DNA of 64,000 nucleotides from JAKIYB01 sp964590255 (GTDB taxonomy: Bacteria; Armatimonadota; Hebobacteria; CAIYQO01), in NCBI GenBank assembly GCA_964590255.1, contig CAZPYA010000016.1:1-64000 (forward strand), given 5' to 3'. Every line of letters begins with the position of its first letter. The first letter of the stretch is position 1. The position numbers and the translations under genes are program-made. The notes beneath the pieces were generated by a model, which was given only the letters and a program-made list of their open reading frames with translations, was not told the origin of the DNA and ran no database searches. This document shows, piece by piece, positions 32,905-41,624 of the stretch.

Positions 32905-33245
32905 GGGCGAGAACGCCGCGTGCGAGACGCGGGTGTCGCAATAATCCAGCGCACTTATCCGCGGGTGGGGAGTCAGTCTCCTCGCCCGTTTTCCATGTAA
33001 TGAACAACACCGCTCCTCCTACTCGTCAGCATCAGGTTCCTCGGCACACCCCGACCAGTCGGCGCAGGCCGACTTCGTTTCTCCAGCCCCGGATTTTAAT
33101 CCGGGTACCAGAGCAACCGATCTATCCGATCAAGCCCCTTTGTCTGGCCATATATGGCCGGGCGGATCCTTTTCGTATATCCATCCTGGCAGGACGGGCG
33201 CTTGTATTTGTCGAACGCATAATAACACACCGAAAGGAGCCAGCC
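32905..33245. other. Intergenic gap with two small palindromes
   Basis: No gene is evident in 341 bp. It holds GTCGGC-GCAG-GCCGAC (33059-33074) and CCCGGATT-TT-AATCCGGG (33088-33105), similar in style to the palindromes near 13.8 and 57.4 kb. The leader before the phosphorylase ATG has no clear promoter. Confidence 0.5.
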
Positions 33246-34442
33246 ATGTTCGATAACCCGTTTACCGCGCGGCTACAGGCGCTCACCCTGCGCTACGAGG
33301 CTTTGATCAGCCGGCCGAACGCCGTCGATTCCACCTGGGACAACGGCCTCTTCGACCGCTATATGCATCCCATCGTCACCGATGAGCACGTGCCGCTTAC
33401 CTGGCGCTACGATCTCGACCCGGCGACGAATCCCTTCCTGATAGAGCGCATGGGCGTCAACGTCGCCTTCAACGCCGGCGCCATCGAGCTGGACGGGAAG
33501 ATTCTCCTGGTGGTGCGGGTGGAGGGGTATGATAGAAAATCCTTCTTCGCGGTGGCGGAAAGCGCTAATGGCGTGGATAACTTCCGCTTCTGGGATTATC
33601 CCATCGTAATGCCGGAGACGGATGAGCCGGATACCAATGTATACGACATGCGCGTGGTGAAGCACGAGGACGGCTGGATTTACGGGCTCTTCTGCACCGA
33701 GCGTAAGGATCCGTCCGCGTCCGCCGGTGACACCTCGCGTGCCATCGCCCAGTGCGCCATCGCCCGCACTCGCGATATGCAAACCTGGGAGCGCCTGCCC
33801 GACTTGAAAACGCCCGCGGCGCAGCAGCGCAACGTGGTGCTGCACCCGGAATTCGTGAACGGCAAATACGCCTTCTACACGCGGCCGTCCGACGACTTTA
33901 TGCGCGTGGGCACGCAGTCCGGCATCGGCTGGGCGTTGTCGGAGCGGATCGACGGCGCGGTGATCGGCGACGAAACGCTTATTGACGCTCGCGTCTATCA
34001 CACCATCAAGGAAGTGAAGAACGGCATGGGCCCGGCGCCCTTCAAAACAGAGCAGGGATGGCTGCATATCGCCCACGGCGTGCGCGACACGGCCGCTGGC
34101 ATGCGCTACGTGCTCTATGCCTTCCTCACCGACCTGCGCGAACCCTGGCGCGTGCGGCACCTGCCCGGCGGCCACCTGATGGCCCCGCGCGGCGAGGAGC
34201 GGGTGGGGGATGTGTCCAACGTCCTCTTCTGCAACGGCGCGGTGGTGAGGGACAGCGGTGAAATGTTCATCTACTACGCCTCCTCCGATACCCGTATGCA
34301 TGTTGCGACAACCACCGTGGAGAAAATGCTGGATTATGTAATGCATACGCCGGAAGATGGGCTGCGCAGCGCCGCCTGCGTGCGGCAGCGCGTGGCACTC
34401 ATCGAGCGTAACCTGCAATATCTAGGGCGGGAGGGGGCATGA
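33246..34442 (+). CDS. GH130 4-O-beta-D-mannosyl-D-glucose phosphorylase
   Basis: A 398-residue cytoplasmic phosphorylase of the GH130 five-bladed propeller family. Stretches such as DRKSFFAVAESANG, DNFRFWDYPIVMP, DTNVYDMRVVKHEDGW, QQRNVVLHPEFV and SSDTRMHVATTT agree closely with my recollection of the mannosyl-glucose phosphorylase subgroup. It splits mannosyl-beta-1,4-glucose with phosphate to mannose 1-phosphate and glucose. ATG 33246 is preceded by AAAGGAG. Its stop overlaps the start of a phosphohexomutase gene by ATGA, so the two are translated together and the product feeds straight into the next enzyme. A mannan or glucomannan diet is implied; other beta-mannoside phosphorylases of GH130 are an alternative. 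Confidence 0.87.
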   Translation: MFDNPFTARLQALTLRYEALISRPNAVDSTWDNGLFDRYMHPIVTDEHVPLTWRYDLDPATNPFLIERMGVNVAFNAGAIELDGKILLVVRVEGYDRKSFFAVAESANGVDNFRFWDYPIVMPETDEPDTNVYDMRVVKHEDGWIYGLFCTERKDPSASAGDTSRAIAQCAIARTRDMQTWERLPDLKTPAAQQRNVVLHPEFVNGKYAFYTRPSDDFMRVGTQSGIGWALSERIDGAVIGDETLIDARVYHTIKEVKNGMGPAPFKTEQGWLHIAHGVRDTAAGMRYVLYAFLTDLREPWRVRHLPGGHLMAPRGEERVGDVSNVLFCNGAVVRDSGEMFIYYASSDTRMHVATTTVEKMLDYVMHTPEDGLRSAACVRQRVALIERNLQYLGREGA

Positions 34443-35887
34443 AACCGATTGTCTTCGGAACGGATGGCTGGCGCGGCGTGATCGCCGACGATTTCACCTT
34501 CGAGCGCGTGGCGGTCGTCTGCCATGCCGCCGGCGAATATTTTCGCCGGAATGGCCAGGCGCCGAAAGGCATGGCCATCGGCTACGACAACCGCTTCGCG
34601 TCGGAGGAGTTCGCCGCATTGGGCGCCACCATGCTCACCCGGCTGGGCATCCCGGTGCGGCTGTCCGCCTGCAGCATCCCGTCACCGGTGCTCTCCTTCC
34701 ACATCGTGCGCAACGGCCTGGGCGGCGGGCTGATGATGACCGCCAGCCACAATCCGGCGCCATACAACGGGGTGAAGATCAAGCCGTGGTTCGGCGGATC
34801 GGCTTCGCCGGAGGAGACGAAGGCCATCGAGCAGTTGGCCAACAGCCTGCTGGGCGACCCGATGATCGATGCGGCGCGCGCCCAGGGGCCGGATCCCACG
34901 CTGCTGACGAAAGAGGATTTCTTACCCGTCTACCTGCAACACGTGCTGGGCTTTGTTGATCTCGATGCCATTCGGGTGGCGCGGCTCAGTCTGGCGGTCG
35001 ATGCGCTCTACGGCTCATCCATCGGCATACTTGACCGTGCGCTGACCGAGGCCGGCTGCCGCGTGCACCTGTTGCACGGCGAGAAGAACCCCGGCTTCGG
35101 CGGTCTGCACCCCGAACCGGTGCCCGACAACCTCACCTCGCTCATCGCCACCGTGGGGCAGCTCGGTGTGCACGGCGCGGTGGCGTCAGATGGCGACGGC
35201 GATCGCCTCTCCGCCGTCACCGAGACGGGCGAGTATGTCTCGCCGCATCACGTCTTCGCGCTGCTGCTCATCCACCTGGTGGAAGACCGCGGCATGACCG
35301 GCGGGGTGGTGAAGACCGTCTCCACCTCGACGATGATCAATCAACTGGCGGAGGCCTACAACCTGCCGCTGCACGAAACGCCTATCGGCTTCAAGTATAT
35401 CGCGCAGTTGATGATGGACGACGATATCCTCATCGGCGGTGAGGAGAGCGGCGGTATCGGCATCAAGGGGCACATCCCCGAGCGCGACGCCACCCTTGCC
35501 GCGCTGCTGCTCGCCGAAATGATGGCGGTGCGCAACACCACTCTCGGCGGCTTGTTGCACATGTTGCGCGAGCGGCTGGGCGATCACCAGTACGACCGCA
35601 TCGACCTGAAGCTGAAAATACCGGTGACCCCCGAGCAGCGCGCACGACTGCGCGAGCAGGTGCCGCCGACCATCGACCAGTGGACTCTGCGTGACACCTC
35701 GGAAAAAGACGGTCTCAAGCTGTGGTTCACCAACAACGATTGGCTGCTCATGCGCGCCAGCGGCACTGAACCCGTGCTGCGCGTCTACGCCGAATCGGAC
35801 ACTATGCCGAAAGTGCAGGCGCTGTTGCAGGCAGGCGTGAACCTGGTGGAATCCGCGGGGATCGAGCGGGCGGCGGCGCGGGTGTAA
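34439..35887 (+). CDS. Phosphomannomutase/phosphoglucomutase
   Basis: A 482-residue alpha-D-phosphohexomutase with four intact domains: phosphoserine Ser103 in TASHNP, Mg loop DGDGDR (Asp251, 253, 255), sugar loop GGEESGGIG and phosphate loop RASGTEPVLRVYAE. It interconverts hexose 1-phosphate and 6-phosphate. Because it overlaps the GH130 phosphorylase gene by 4 bp, mannose 1-phosphate to mannose 6-phosphate is the likely main job, linking mannan breakdown to glycolysis. Dual Glc/Man activity is common in the family. It is the last gene of this two-gene operon and faces the polyphosphate operon. Confidence 0.9.
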   Translation: MKPIVFGTDGWRGVIADDFTFERVAVVCHAAGEYFRRNGQAPKGMAIGYDNRFASEEFAALGATMLTRLGIPVRLSACSIPSPVLSFHIVRNGLGGGLMMTASHNPAPYNGVKIKPWFGGSASPEETKAIEQLANSLLGDPMIDAARAQGPDPTLLTKEDFLPVYLQHVLGFVDLDAIRVARLSLAVDALYGSSIGILDRALTEAGCRVHLLHGEKNPGFGGLHPEPVPDNLTSLIATVGQLGVHGAVASDGDGDRLSAVTETGEYVSPHHVFALLLIHLVEDRGMTGGVVKTVSTSTMINQLAEAYNLPLHETPIGFKYIAQLMMDDDILIGGEESGGIGIKGHIPERDATLAALLLAEMMAVRNTTLGGLLHMLRERLGDHQYDRIDLKLKIPVTPEQRARLREQVPPTIDQWTLRDTSEKDGLKLWFTNNDWLLMRASGTEPVLRVYAESDTMPKVQALLQAGVNLVESAGIERAAARV

Positions 35888-35969
35888 TCCGGTAAATTGT
35901 CGGCAGAGAAGTCTGGAAGCCGGCGACAGCCGCGCCCTGGGCGGGACATTGCATCGTGCATCACCTCTG

Positions 35970-37538
35970 TTATGCTCTCTCTACTATCAGCATCCTGCCC
36001 AACACCTTCCGCACCGCTTTCTCATGCGTGCGCACGCTCCAGATTTCCAGCGCGCAGTCCTGCGTGGCGGTGACGTGCAGCTCCAGGTGGTAGGCATCCG
36101 GCGCGTGGAAGCGGGCGTCGGTGATGTGGCCGGCGTGGGTGCGGTCCAGACTTTCCGCCAGGCGCAGCAGCACGCAGAGCACGCGCACCAACTGCTGATC
36201 GTCCGGGACGAGGAGGGCAATCTCCGGGTCGCGTTTGCGCGGCAGCGCCTTGCGGTGGAAGTAGACGGCGGCGGCCATGATGTCCTTTTCGCGCTGGTCA
36301 AATCCCAGCAACTCGGCATGACGGATGAAATAGGCGCCGTGCTGGTGGTGGTCGGTGTAGGAGAGGAATGTGCCGATGTCGTGCAACTGCGCCGCCCAGC
36401 CCAGCAGTTCGCGCTCGCGGTCGCCATACGCGTGCAGTCCGGCCTCGCGGGCGCTGTCGTAGAGCGCCAGCGCCAGCCGAGCGGTCTGCGCGGCATGCGG
36501 TTCGTCGAAGCTGCAGGTGCGTCCGAGCTGCAGCACGCTGCGCGCGCGCACCGAGAGATCGCTGTAGCGGGCGCCATGCTCCATGCGCGAGAGGTAGTCC
36601 ACCAGCAAGCCGTCGCGCAGGCCGCGGTCGCTGACGGTGATTACGCCGATGCCCAGCTCTTCCATCAGCGTGTGCAGGATCGCCATGCCGCCGATGATGA
36701 TGTCCGCGCGCTCCGGATTGAGGCCGGGCACTTTGCGGCGCTCTTCGATGGGCATCCCACAGAGCAGTTTGGCCACGTGTTGCAGGTCCGCCAGCGGTAG
36801 ATACAGTGATTCCGAGGCGGCGGGCCGTTTCTGGATGGCGCGCATGGCTACTGTGGCGAGGTTCTCGATGGTGCCCGAGCTGCCGAACGCCAGCTCGAAC
36901 GGCAGCGGCTTCAGACGCTGCACGGTGCGCACGGCGATGGCGCGCACGTGCTGGCGCAGGCGCGCATATTGAGCGAGGCTGATGCAATCGTCTGGGTGGG
37001 GCAGGTGTTCCAGCGTCAGGCGGATGGCCCCCAGCTTGAGGGAATCGAGGAACTGGTATTCCCGCTGCGTACCGACGCTGATCTCCGTGCTGCCGCCGCC
37101 GATGTCGATGAAGACGGCCGCCTGCTCGCCCAAATGTATACCGCTGGAGACACCCAGGTAGATCAGGCGCGCTTCTTCGCGACCGGAGATGACATGCAGC
37201 GGCACTCCCGTCTCCGCCTGGAACTGCTGGAGGAACTCGGCCTGGTTCGCGGCCTCTCGGGTGGCGGCGGTCGCCACGGCGATGATCTCATCGGCGTGAT
37301 GTCGGCGGGCGATCTCCGCGAATTGCGTGCTCACCAGCAGCGTGCGCGCGATGGCTTGCGGTTGGAGCATCCCGTGCGTGAATTCACCTTCGCCCAGGCG
37401 CACCGTTTCCTTCTGTTCGGTTAAGACGCGGTAGGTATGGTTGCGGTGGATGGAGACGAGGAGCAGCCGCACGGCATTAGTGCCGAGGTCGATAAAGGCG
37501 ACGATGCGGTCGGTGGCGCGGGAGTGCTGATCTGCCAT
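35970..37538 (-). CDS. ppx: Exopolyphosphatase / pppGpp phosphatase with HD domain
   Basis: A 522-residue Ppx/GppA protein. The actin-like ATPase-fold half (about 10-310) has FIDLGTNAVRLLLV, VATAATREAAN, SGREEARLIYLG, DIGGGSTEISV and FGSSGTIENLA; the C-terminal half is an HD domain with AQLHDIGTFL and YFHRKALP. It removes terminal phosphate from polyphosphate and may act on pppGpp. It is the last gene of a polyphosphate operon behind ppk1, a CHAD gene and a stand-alone HD gene. Its start overlaps the HD gene by 118 bp, which is unusual. The ribosome site is weak (AGAGGT), suggesting coupling to upstream translation. Confidence 0.9.
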   Translation of the reverse strand: MADQHSRATDRIVAFIDLGTNAVRLLLVSIHRNHTYRVLTEQKETVRLGEGEFTHGMLQPQAIARTLLVSTQFAEIARRHHADEIIAVATAATREAANQAEFLQQFQAETGVPLHVISGREEARLIYLGVSSGIHLGEQAAVFIDIGGGSTEISVGTQREYQFLDSLKLGAIRLTLEHLPHPDDCISLAQYARLRQHVRAIAVRTVQRLKPLPFELAFGSSGTIENLATVAMRAIQKRPAASESLYLPLADLQHVAKLLCGMPIEERRKVPGLNPERADIIIGGMAILHTLMEELGIGVITVSDRGLRDGLLVDYLSRMEHGARYSDLSVRARSVLQLGRTCSFDEPHAAQTARLALALYDSAREAGLHAYGDRERELLGWAAQLHDIGTFLSYTDHHQHGAYFIRHAELLGFDQREKDIMAAAVYFHRKALPRKRDPEIALLVPDDQQLVRVLCVLLRLAESLDRTHAGHITDARFHAPDAYHLELHVTATQDCALEIWSVRTHEKAVRKVLGRMLIVERA

Positions 37539-38131
37539 GTGACGTTCAATGACCTCTGAAAAACCCGTTCAAGGAGTATGCCTTTCGCCATGACCGCCGC
37601 CAGTTCCTCCTCGCCGGCATGCGAAGTCTGGCAGTGGATGTGCAGCACGTGCGGCGTGATGGCGCAGCCCAGGGCGATGATGGAGTTGTCGTGCTGCCGG
37701 TCGAGTCCGTCGGCGCAGCGCAGCAGGGCTGCCAGGATCGCCACCCGGCGTCGCTCGTCGCGGTGTAGCGTACTGTAGCCGTCGTGCGTGGTGGACGGCA
37801 GCGCCTTGCGGTGGTAGCGGGCGATGAGCGCGATCTGCAGGCGCGCGCGCTCATCGCAGGGCAGCGATAACACGCGGATCATGCGGTAAGATTGCTTGTG
37901 GTGCCGGCGCGGGCGCTCCAGCCAGCCGATGTCGTGCAGCAGCGCCGCCCATTGCAGCAGCCGACGGGCGGCGGCGTCCAGCTTGTGGAGCGGCGCCAGC
38001 AGATCGAAGAGCGCCAGCGACACGCGCGTCACCTGCAGGGCGTGTTCGCGTTCCAGGCCGAGACGGCAGAGGTCGTCGAATGTTGCGGTGAGCTCAGAAT
38101 CGAGCGGCTGGAGCGAGGCGAGGTCGATCAT
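37421..38131 (-). CDS. Stand-alone HD protein resembling the Ppx C-terminal domain
   Basis: A 236-residue HD-type protein. It aligns by eye with the C-terminal half of the neighbouring Ppx: EHALQVTRVSLALFD, LLQWAALLHDIGW, HHKQSYRMIR, ARYHRKALPS and LLRCADGLDRQHD all have counterparts there in the same order. The metal-binding HD dipeptide is present. It may be a diverged duplicate of the Ppx regulatory or phosphatase domain acting with Ppx or Ppk. ATG 38131 overlaps the CHAD stop (ATGA). After residue about 203 the frame continues as Pro/Ser/Thr-rich sequence shared out of frame with the Ppx start, probably a read-on tail created by loss of a stop. Confidence 0.8.
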   Translation of the reverse strand: MIDLASLQPLDSELTATFDDLCRLGLEREHALQVTRVSLALFDLLAPLHKLDAAARRLLQWAALLHDIGWLERPRRHHKQSYRMIRVLSLPCDERARLQIALIARYHRKALPSTTHDGYSTLHRDERRRVAILAALLRCADGLDRQHDNSIIALGCAITPHVLHIHCQTSHAGEEELAAVMAKGILLERVFQRSLNVTWQISTPAPPTASSPLSTSALMPCGCSSSPSTATIPTAS

Positions 38132-39105
38132 GATTCGATATCCATGGCGGAAGGCACCGGCATCATCGCAAGCGTCTGCCGCAGCTCGTCCCAGAGCCCG
38201 TCGGCCTGGGTTTCCTTCCAGCAGTCGAGGAATTGCGCGTGGCAAGCTGCCCGGGCTTGTTGGCGGTCCTCGAAGAGGCGCATCACCCCCGGGCGCAAGC
38301 GCGTCATCATGCGCGTGTGTCCGGCGTAGTTCAAGCCCAGTTCGCGCTCTTCTTCCAGAAACTCCGGCAGCCAGGCCAGCCAGACGTCGCAGTCGTGAAT
38401 CTCGCCCAGCAGGTCCTGCATGGCGTGCGCGGCTTTCAGCGGCTTGCGCAAGCCGTCGGGGAAGAACGGCGCGAAGACATTGAGCGTGTAGCGCAGCCGC
38501 TTGGCGATGATGCGCATGGCGTGCAGTTCGGTGACGCGCGTGATGTCATTCAGGTAGATTTCGTAGCTCACCAGCGAAGACAGGCAGGCAGAGACGGCGG
38601 TTTCCGCTTTGCGGAACAACGCGGTCGGCACGGTGTCCGCGGCGGGAGCCTGTACGCGCAGCAGCCGAAAGGTTTCCTCCATGCTGCCCAGCGTGCCCTG
38701 CTTCTCCAACTCGTCCAGCGTGCGCTCCACCCGGTGCTGCAGACGGCCGCGGCGCTGCTGCAGGCGCAGCACCAGGCGGGCGAGGCCGGGTTTGGCGCGC
38801 TCGTCGTCGGTCGTGGCGATGAATGCCTCGATATAGGCGATTTGCACGTCGGCGTCGCGGGCGTCGCCCAGCGCCTTCGTCACCCGCCGGGTCTGTCGCA
38901 GCCACACCTCGCCCCGCCGGCCGGGCAGGCATTCGGGGAAGAGGCCGAGCACGGTGCGCAGGCGGCGCGAGGCGACACGCATGCGATGCAGGCATTCGAT
39001 ATCCTCGTTGGCGCGCACGCCGGGAATTTCGCGCGAGAGTGCCAATATCTGAGTGAGCAACGCTTCCGCGACGAAGCGGTGAACGGTGGCAACGGATTCG
39101 GTCAT
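38128..39105 (-). CDS. CHAD-domain protein, polyphosphate-associated
   Basis: A 325-residue all-helical CHAD (conserved histidine alpha-helical domain) protein. The diagnostic HRMRVASRRLRTVLGLF, GDARDADVQIAYI and the later MRIIAKRLRYTLNVF and LLGEIHDCDVWLAWL, with clusters of Arg, Lys and His, form the positively charged groove that binds polyphosphate in characterised CHAD proteins. It probably sits on polyphosphate granules. ATG 39105 shares a base with the ppk1 stop (TGATG), and GGAG lies 7 bases upstream within ppk1, so translation is coupled to the kinase. Its own stop overlaps the HD gene by ATGA. Confidence 0.92.
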   Translation of the reverse strand: MTESVATVHRFVAEALLTQILALSREIPGVRANEDIECLHRMRVASRRLRTVLGLFPECLPGRRGEVWLRQTRRVTKALGDARDADVQIAYIEAFIATTDDERAKPGLARLVLRLQQRRGRLQHRVERTLDELEKQGTLGSMEETFRLLRVQAPAADTVPTALFRKAETAVSACLSSLVSYEIYLNDITRVTELHAMRIIAKRLRYTLNVFAPFFPDGLRKPLKAAHAMQDLLGEIHDCDVWLAWLPEFLEEERELGLNYAGHTRMMTRLRPGVMRLFEDRQQARAACHAQFLDCWKETQADGLWDELRQTLAMMPVPSAMDIES

Positions 39106-41372
39106 CAAGAGGCTCCATGGTGATGCGCGCGCAGCGCCAGCATGCTCGCCTGAGCATCCAGCGGCATGGCGCCGGACGCGGGCTGCACCCGCGCGTATGA
39201 TCCGTCCGGCAGCAGGCACCGTGCCTGCGCGGTGTCCTGCAAGTGCGTATGCAGGATCTCGTCGACAATGATGCGGCGCAAGGCTGGGTGGTTCACCGGG
39301 AACAACGTTTCCACGCGCCGGTCCAAGTTGCGCGGCATCAGGTCGGCGCTGCCGAGGTATACCTCTTCGTCGCCACCGTTACGGAAGTAGTAGATGCGCG
39401 CATGCTCCAGAAAACGTCCGACGATGGAAGTGACGGTGATGGTCTCACTCATGCCGGGCACGCCGGGACGCAGAGCGCACATGCCCCGCACCTGTAGGTC
39501 GATGGGAATGCCGGCCCGCGAGGCGCGGTACAGCGCCTGTATGCACTCGCTGTCGATAAGTGAGTTCATTTTGAAGGCGAGGTAACCGTCGCCGTGCTGG
39601 CGATGGCGCACGATCTCGCGGTCGATGCGCTTCAGCAACTCGTGGCGCATCGATTCCGGGGCGACGAGCAGCTTGCGATAGGCGCGTTTGTCGGAATAGC
39701 CGGTCAGCGCGTTGAAGAGGTCGGTGAGATCGGCGCCCAGCCCCGGGTCGCAGGTGAAGAGACTCAGGTCGGTGTAGATGCGGGCGGTCATCGCGTTGTA
39801 GTTTCCGGTACCCAGGTGCGCGTAGCGCATGATGCCTTCCGGTTCCTGGCGCACCACCAGGCAGGCCTTGGCGTGCGTCTTCAGGCCGAGCAGGCCGTAG
39901 ACGACGTGGACGCCATTTTCCTCCAGCTTGCGCGCCCAGGCGATGTTGTTCTCCTCGTCGAAGCGCGCCTTCAATTCTACCAGCACCGCCACCTGCTTGC
40001 CGTTGTCGCGGGCTTTCAGCAGTGCGTCGACGATGGGCGAATTCGGCCCGAGGCGGTAGAGCGTCTGCTTGATCGCCAGCACCTGCGGGTCGTGTGCCGC
40101 CGCGGTGATGAAGTCGATGAAGGGCAGGAAGCTGTCGTAGGGGTGGAAGAGCAGCAGGTCGCCGTCACGGATCGCCGCGAAAATGTCCTGGCCGTGCGAC
40201 AGCGCGGCCGGCACCGCCGGCGTAAAGGGGGTGTCTTTCAATTCCGGGCGGTCCAGTTTCGTCAGTTCCATCACTGACGCCAGGCCGACCGGGCCGTCAC
40301 AGGCGTAGACAAGCGAGGGTACAATGCCGAGATTATGGGTGAGCACCTCGCTGATGCGCTCGGGCATCGATTGATCGACTTCCAGGCGGATGCTCATTCC
40401 AAACTCACGCATCTCCACGCGCTCTTCAATGCTCGCCAGCATGTCGCTCGCTTCGTCGTCCTCGATCTCAATATCAGCGTCGCGGGTGACGCGGAACGGG
40501 TAGGCGTCGATGATCGTCAGGCCGGGGAACAGCAGGTCGAGATTGGCCGTGATCACCTCTTCGATCCAGACCAGTTCCACCGGACTTGCGGGGGCGGTGA
40601 TGTCATCGCTCAATTTAGCCAGCGAGGTGTCGGGGATGGGCAGCAGGCGCGGGAAGAGATCGGGCACCTTCAGGCGCGCGAAACGCTCGCCATGCTTTGC
40701 GTCCTGCACGACGATGGCCAGGTTCAGGCTGAGGTTCGAGATATGCGGAAACGGATGGCCGGGGTCGAATGCGAGCGGGGTGAGAACCGGGAAGATTTCG
40801 CGCAGGAAATACTCCCGCAGCAGCGCGCGCTGCTCGTCCGTAACTTCGTGATACCGCATCACGCGGATGCCAGCCGCGGTCAGCTTCGGCTGCAGGTCGT
40901 CGTGCCAGCAGGCGGACTGCCGGGCCAACTGCGCCAGCACCACCTGGCGCACGGCGTGGTAGATATCTACTGGCGACTGATTGTCCGGCACCGTCTCCCG
41001 CGTTCCCGCGGCAATCACCCGGCGCAGCCCGGAGATACGGATCATGAAGAATTCATCGAGATTCGAGCTGTAAATGGAGAGGAATTTCACGCGCTCCAGC
41101 AGCGGGTGGCGCGAGTCCAGCGCTTCCTCGAGCACTCGCAAGTTGAACTGCAGCCAGCTTAGCTCGCAATTGAGATATGATTGTGGCGCAGACACATCGA
41201 GATCCGGTTGCTCTGGGTGATTCGTATCATGTATGTCTAGATCAACCATCTGCATGGGCGCGGGCCAATGGGTCGCGCCATCCTCCTGCCTGTACGAAGT
41301 CCGTGCCGCGGCAATACCTGCCGCGTCGCGCCGGGCTAACCGCATCTCCGGTGCGTGACGGTCGTAGTGCAT
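39105..41372 (-). CDS. ppk1: Polyphosphate kinase 1
   Basis: A full-length Ppk1 of about 755 residues that builds polyphosphate from ATP. Recognisable blocks: N domain YLNCELSWLQFNLRVLEEA, SIYSSNLDEFFMIRISGL, head domain REIFPVLTPLAFDPGHPFP, and the two PLD-like catalytic domains with ALLKARDNGKQVAVLVELKARFDEENNI, the phosphorylated His (about 500) in GLKTHAKACLVV and HLGTGNYN. The start is uncertain: ATG 41372 is listed, TTG 41378 and ATG near 41256 are possible and none has a strong ribosome site; the first 60 residues look poorly conserved. It follows the zinc microprotein gene and leads the CHAD, HD and ppx genes. Confidence 0.93.
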   Translation of the reverse strand: MHYDRHAPEMRLARRDAAGIAAARTSYRQEDGATHWPAPMQMVDLDIHDTNHPEQPDLDVSAPQSYLNCELSWLQFNLRVLEEALDSRHPLLERVKFLSIYSSNLDEFFMIRISGLRRVIAAGTRETVPDNQSPVDIYHAVRQVVLAQLARQSACWHDDLQPKLTAAGIRVMRYHEVTDEQRALLREYFLREIFPVLTPLAFDPGHPFPHISNLSLNLAIVVQDAKHGERFARLKVPDLFPRLLPIPDTSLAKLSDDITAPASPVELVWIEEVITANLDLLFPGLTIIDAYPFRVTRDADIEIEDDEASDMLASIEERVEMREFGMSIRLEVDQSMPERISEVLTHNLGIVPSLVYACDGPVGLASVMELTKLDRPELKDTPFTPAVPAALSHGQDIFAAIRDGDLLLFHPYDSFLPFIDFITAAAHDPQVLAIKQTLYRLGPNSPIVDALLKARDNGKQVAVLVELKARFDEENNIAWARKLEENGVHVVYGLLGLKTHAKACLVVRQEPEGIMRYAHLGTGNYNAMTARIYTDLSLFTCDPGLGADLTDLFNALTGYSDKRAYRKLLVAPESMRHELLKRIDREIVRHRQHGDGYLAFKMNSLIDSECIQALYRASRAGIPIDLQVRGMCALRPGVPGMSETITVTSIVGRFLEHARIYYFRNGGDEEVYLGSADLMPRNLDRRVETLFPVNHPALRRIIVDEILHTHLQDTAQARCLLPDGSYARVQPASGAMPLDAQASMLALRAHHHGAS

Positions 41373-41456
41373 ATTCAAGCCGAGGAAATCGCATCCTCTT
41401 CGCTTGATGAAATGATAATAATCATAATCTAATGTTAAGGTAGTGTCATCGATAGA

Positions 41457-41624
41457 TCAATGTCTGCCTTTGGCCTTCTCCGGTTTGCACAGGTGGTCTT
41501 CTTTATGGCTCACGCGGTGGCAGTGACTGCACTCGAAGACTTTTTTTCCGTCCTCGCTGCGCGCTTCCGCCTTTTTCGCGTCCTTCTTAACCGTCGCTTT
41601 CTCGGCTTTGCATAATCGTACCAT
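41457..41624 (-). CDS. 55-residue Cys/His zinc-ribbon-like microprotein
   Basis: A small gene with an excellent ribosome site (AGGAGG 8 bases before ATG 41624). The product is 55 residues, very basic (many Lys), with Cys5 and a C-terminal cluster Cys32-x2-Cys35, His34, His36, His40, His44 and Cys46, suited to bind zinc. The N-terminal half is a Lys/Ala/Glu-rich helix. It lies about 85 bp upstream of ppk1 on the same strand and so is probably the first gene of the polyphosphate operon. A Lys-rich, metal-binding peptide could interact with polyphosphate, but that is speculation. I do not recognise the family. Confidence 0.7.
   Translation of the reverse strand: MVRLCKAEKATVKKDAKKAEARSEDGKKVFECSHCHRVSHKEDHLCKPEKAKGRH

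Noticed and set aside
41256..41372. Start of ppk1 at the internal ATG near 41256
   Set aside because: It lacks a ribosome site and would not improve the match to Ppk1; kept only as an alternative.
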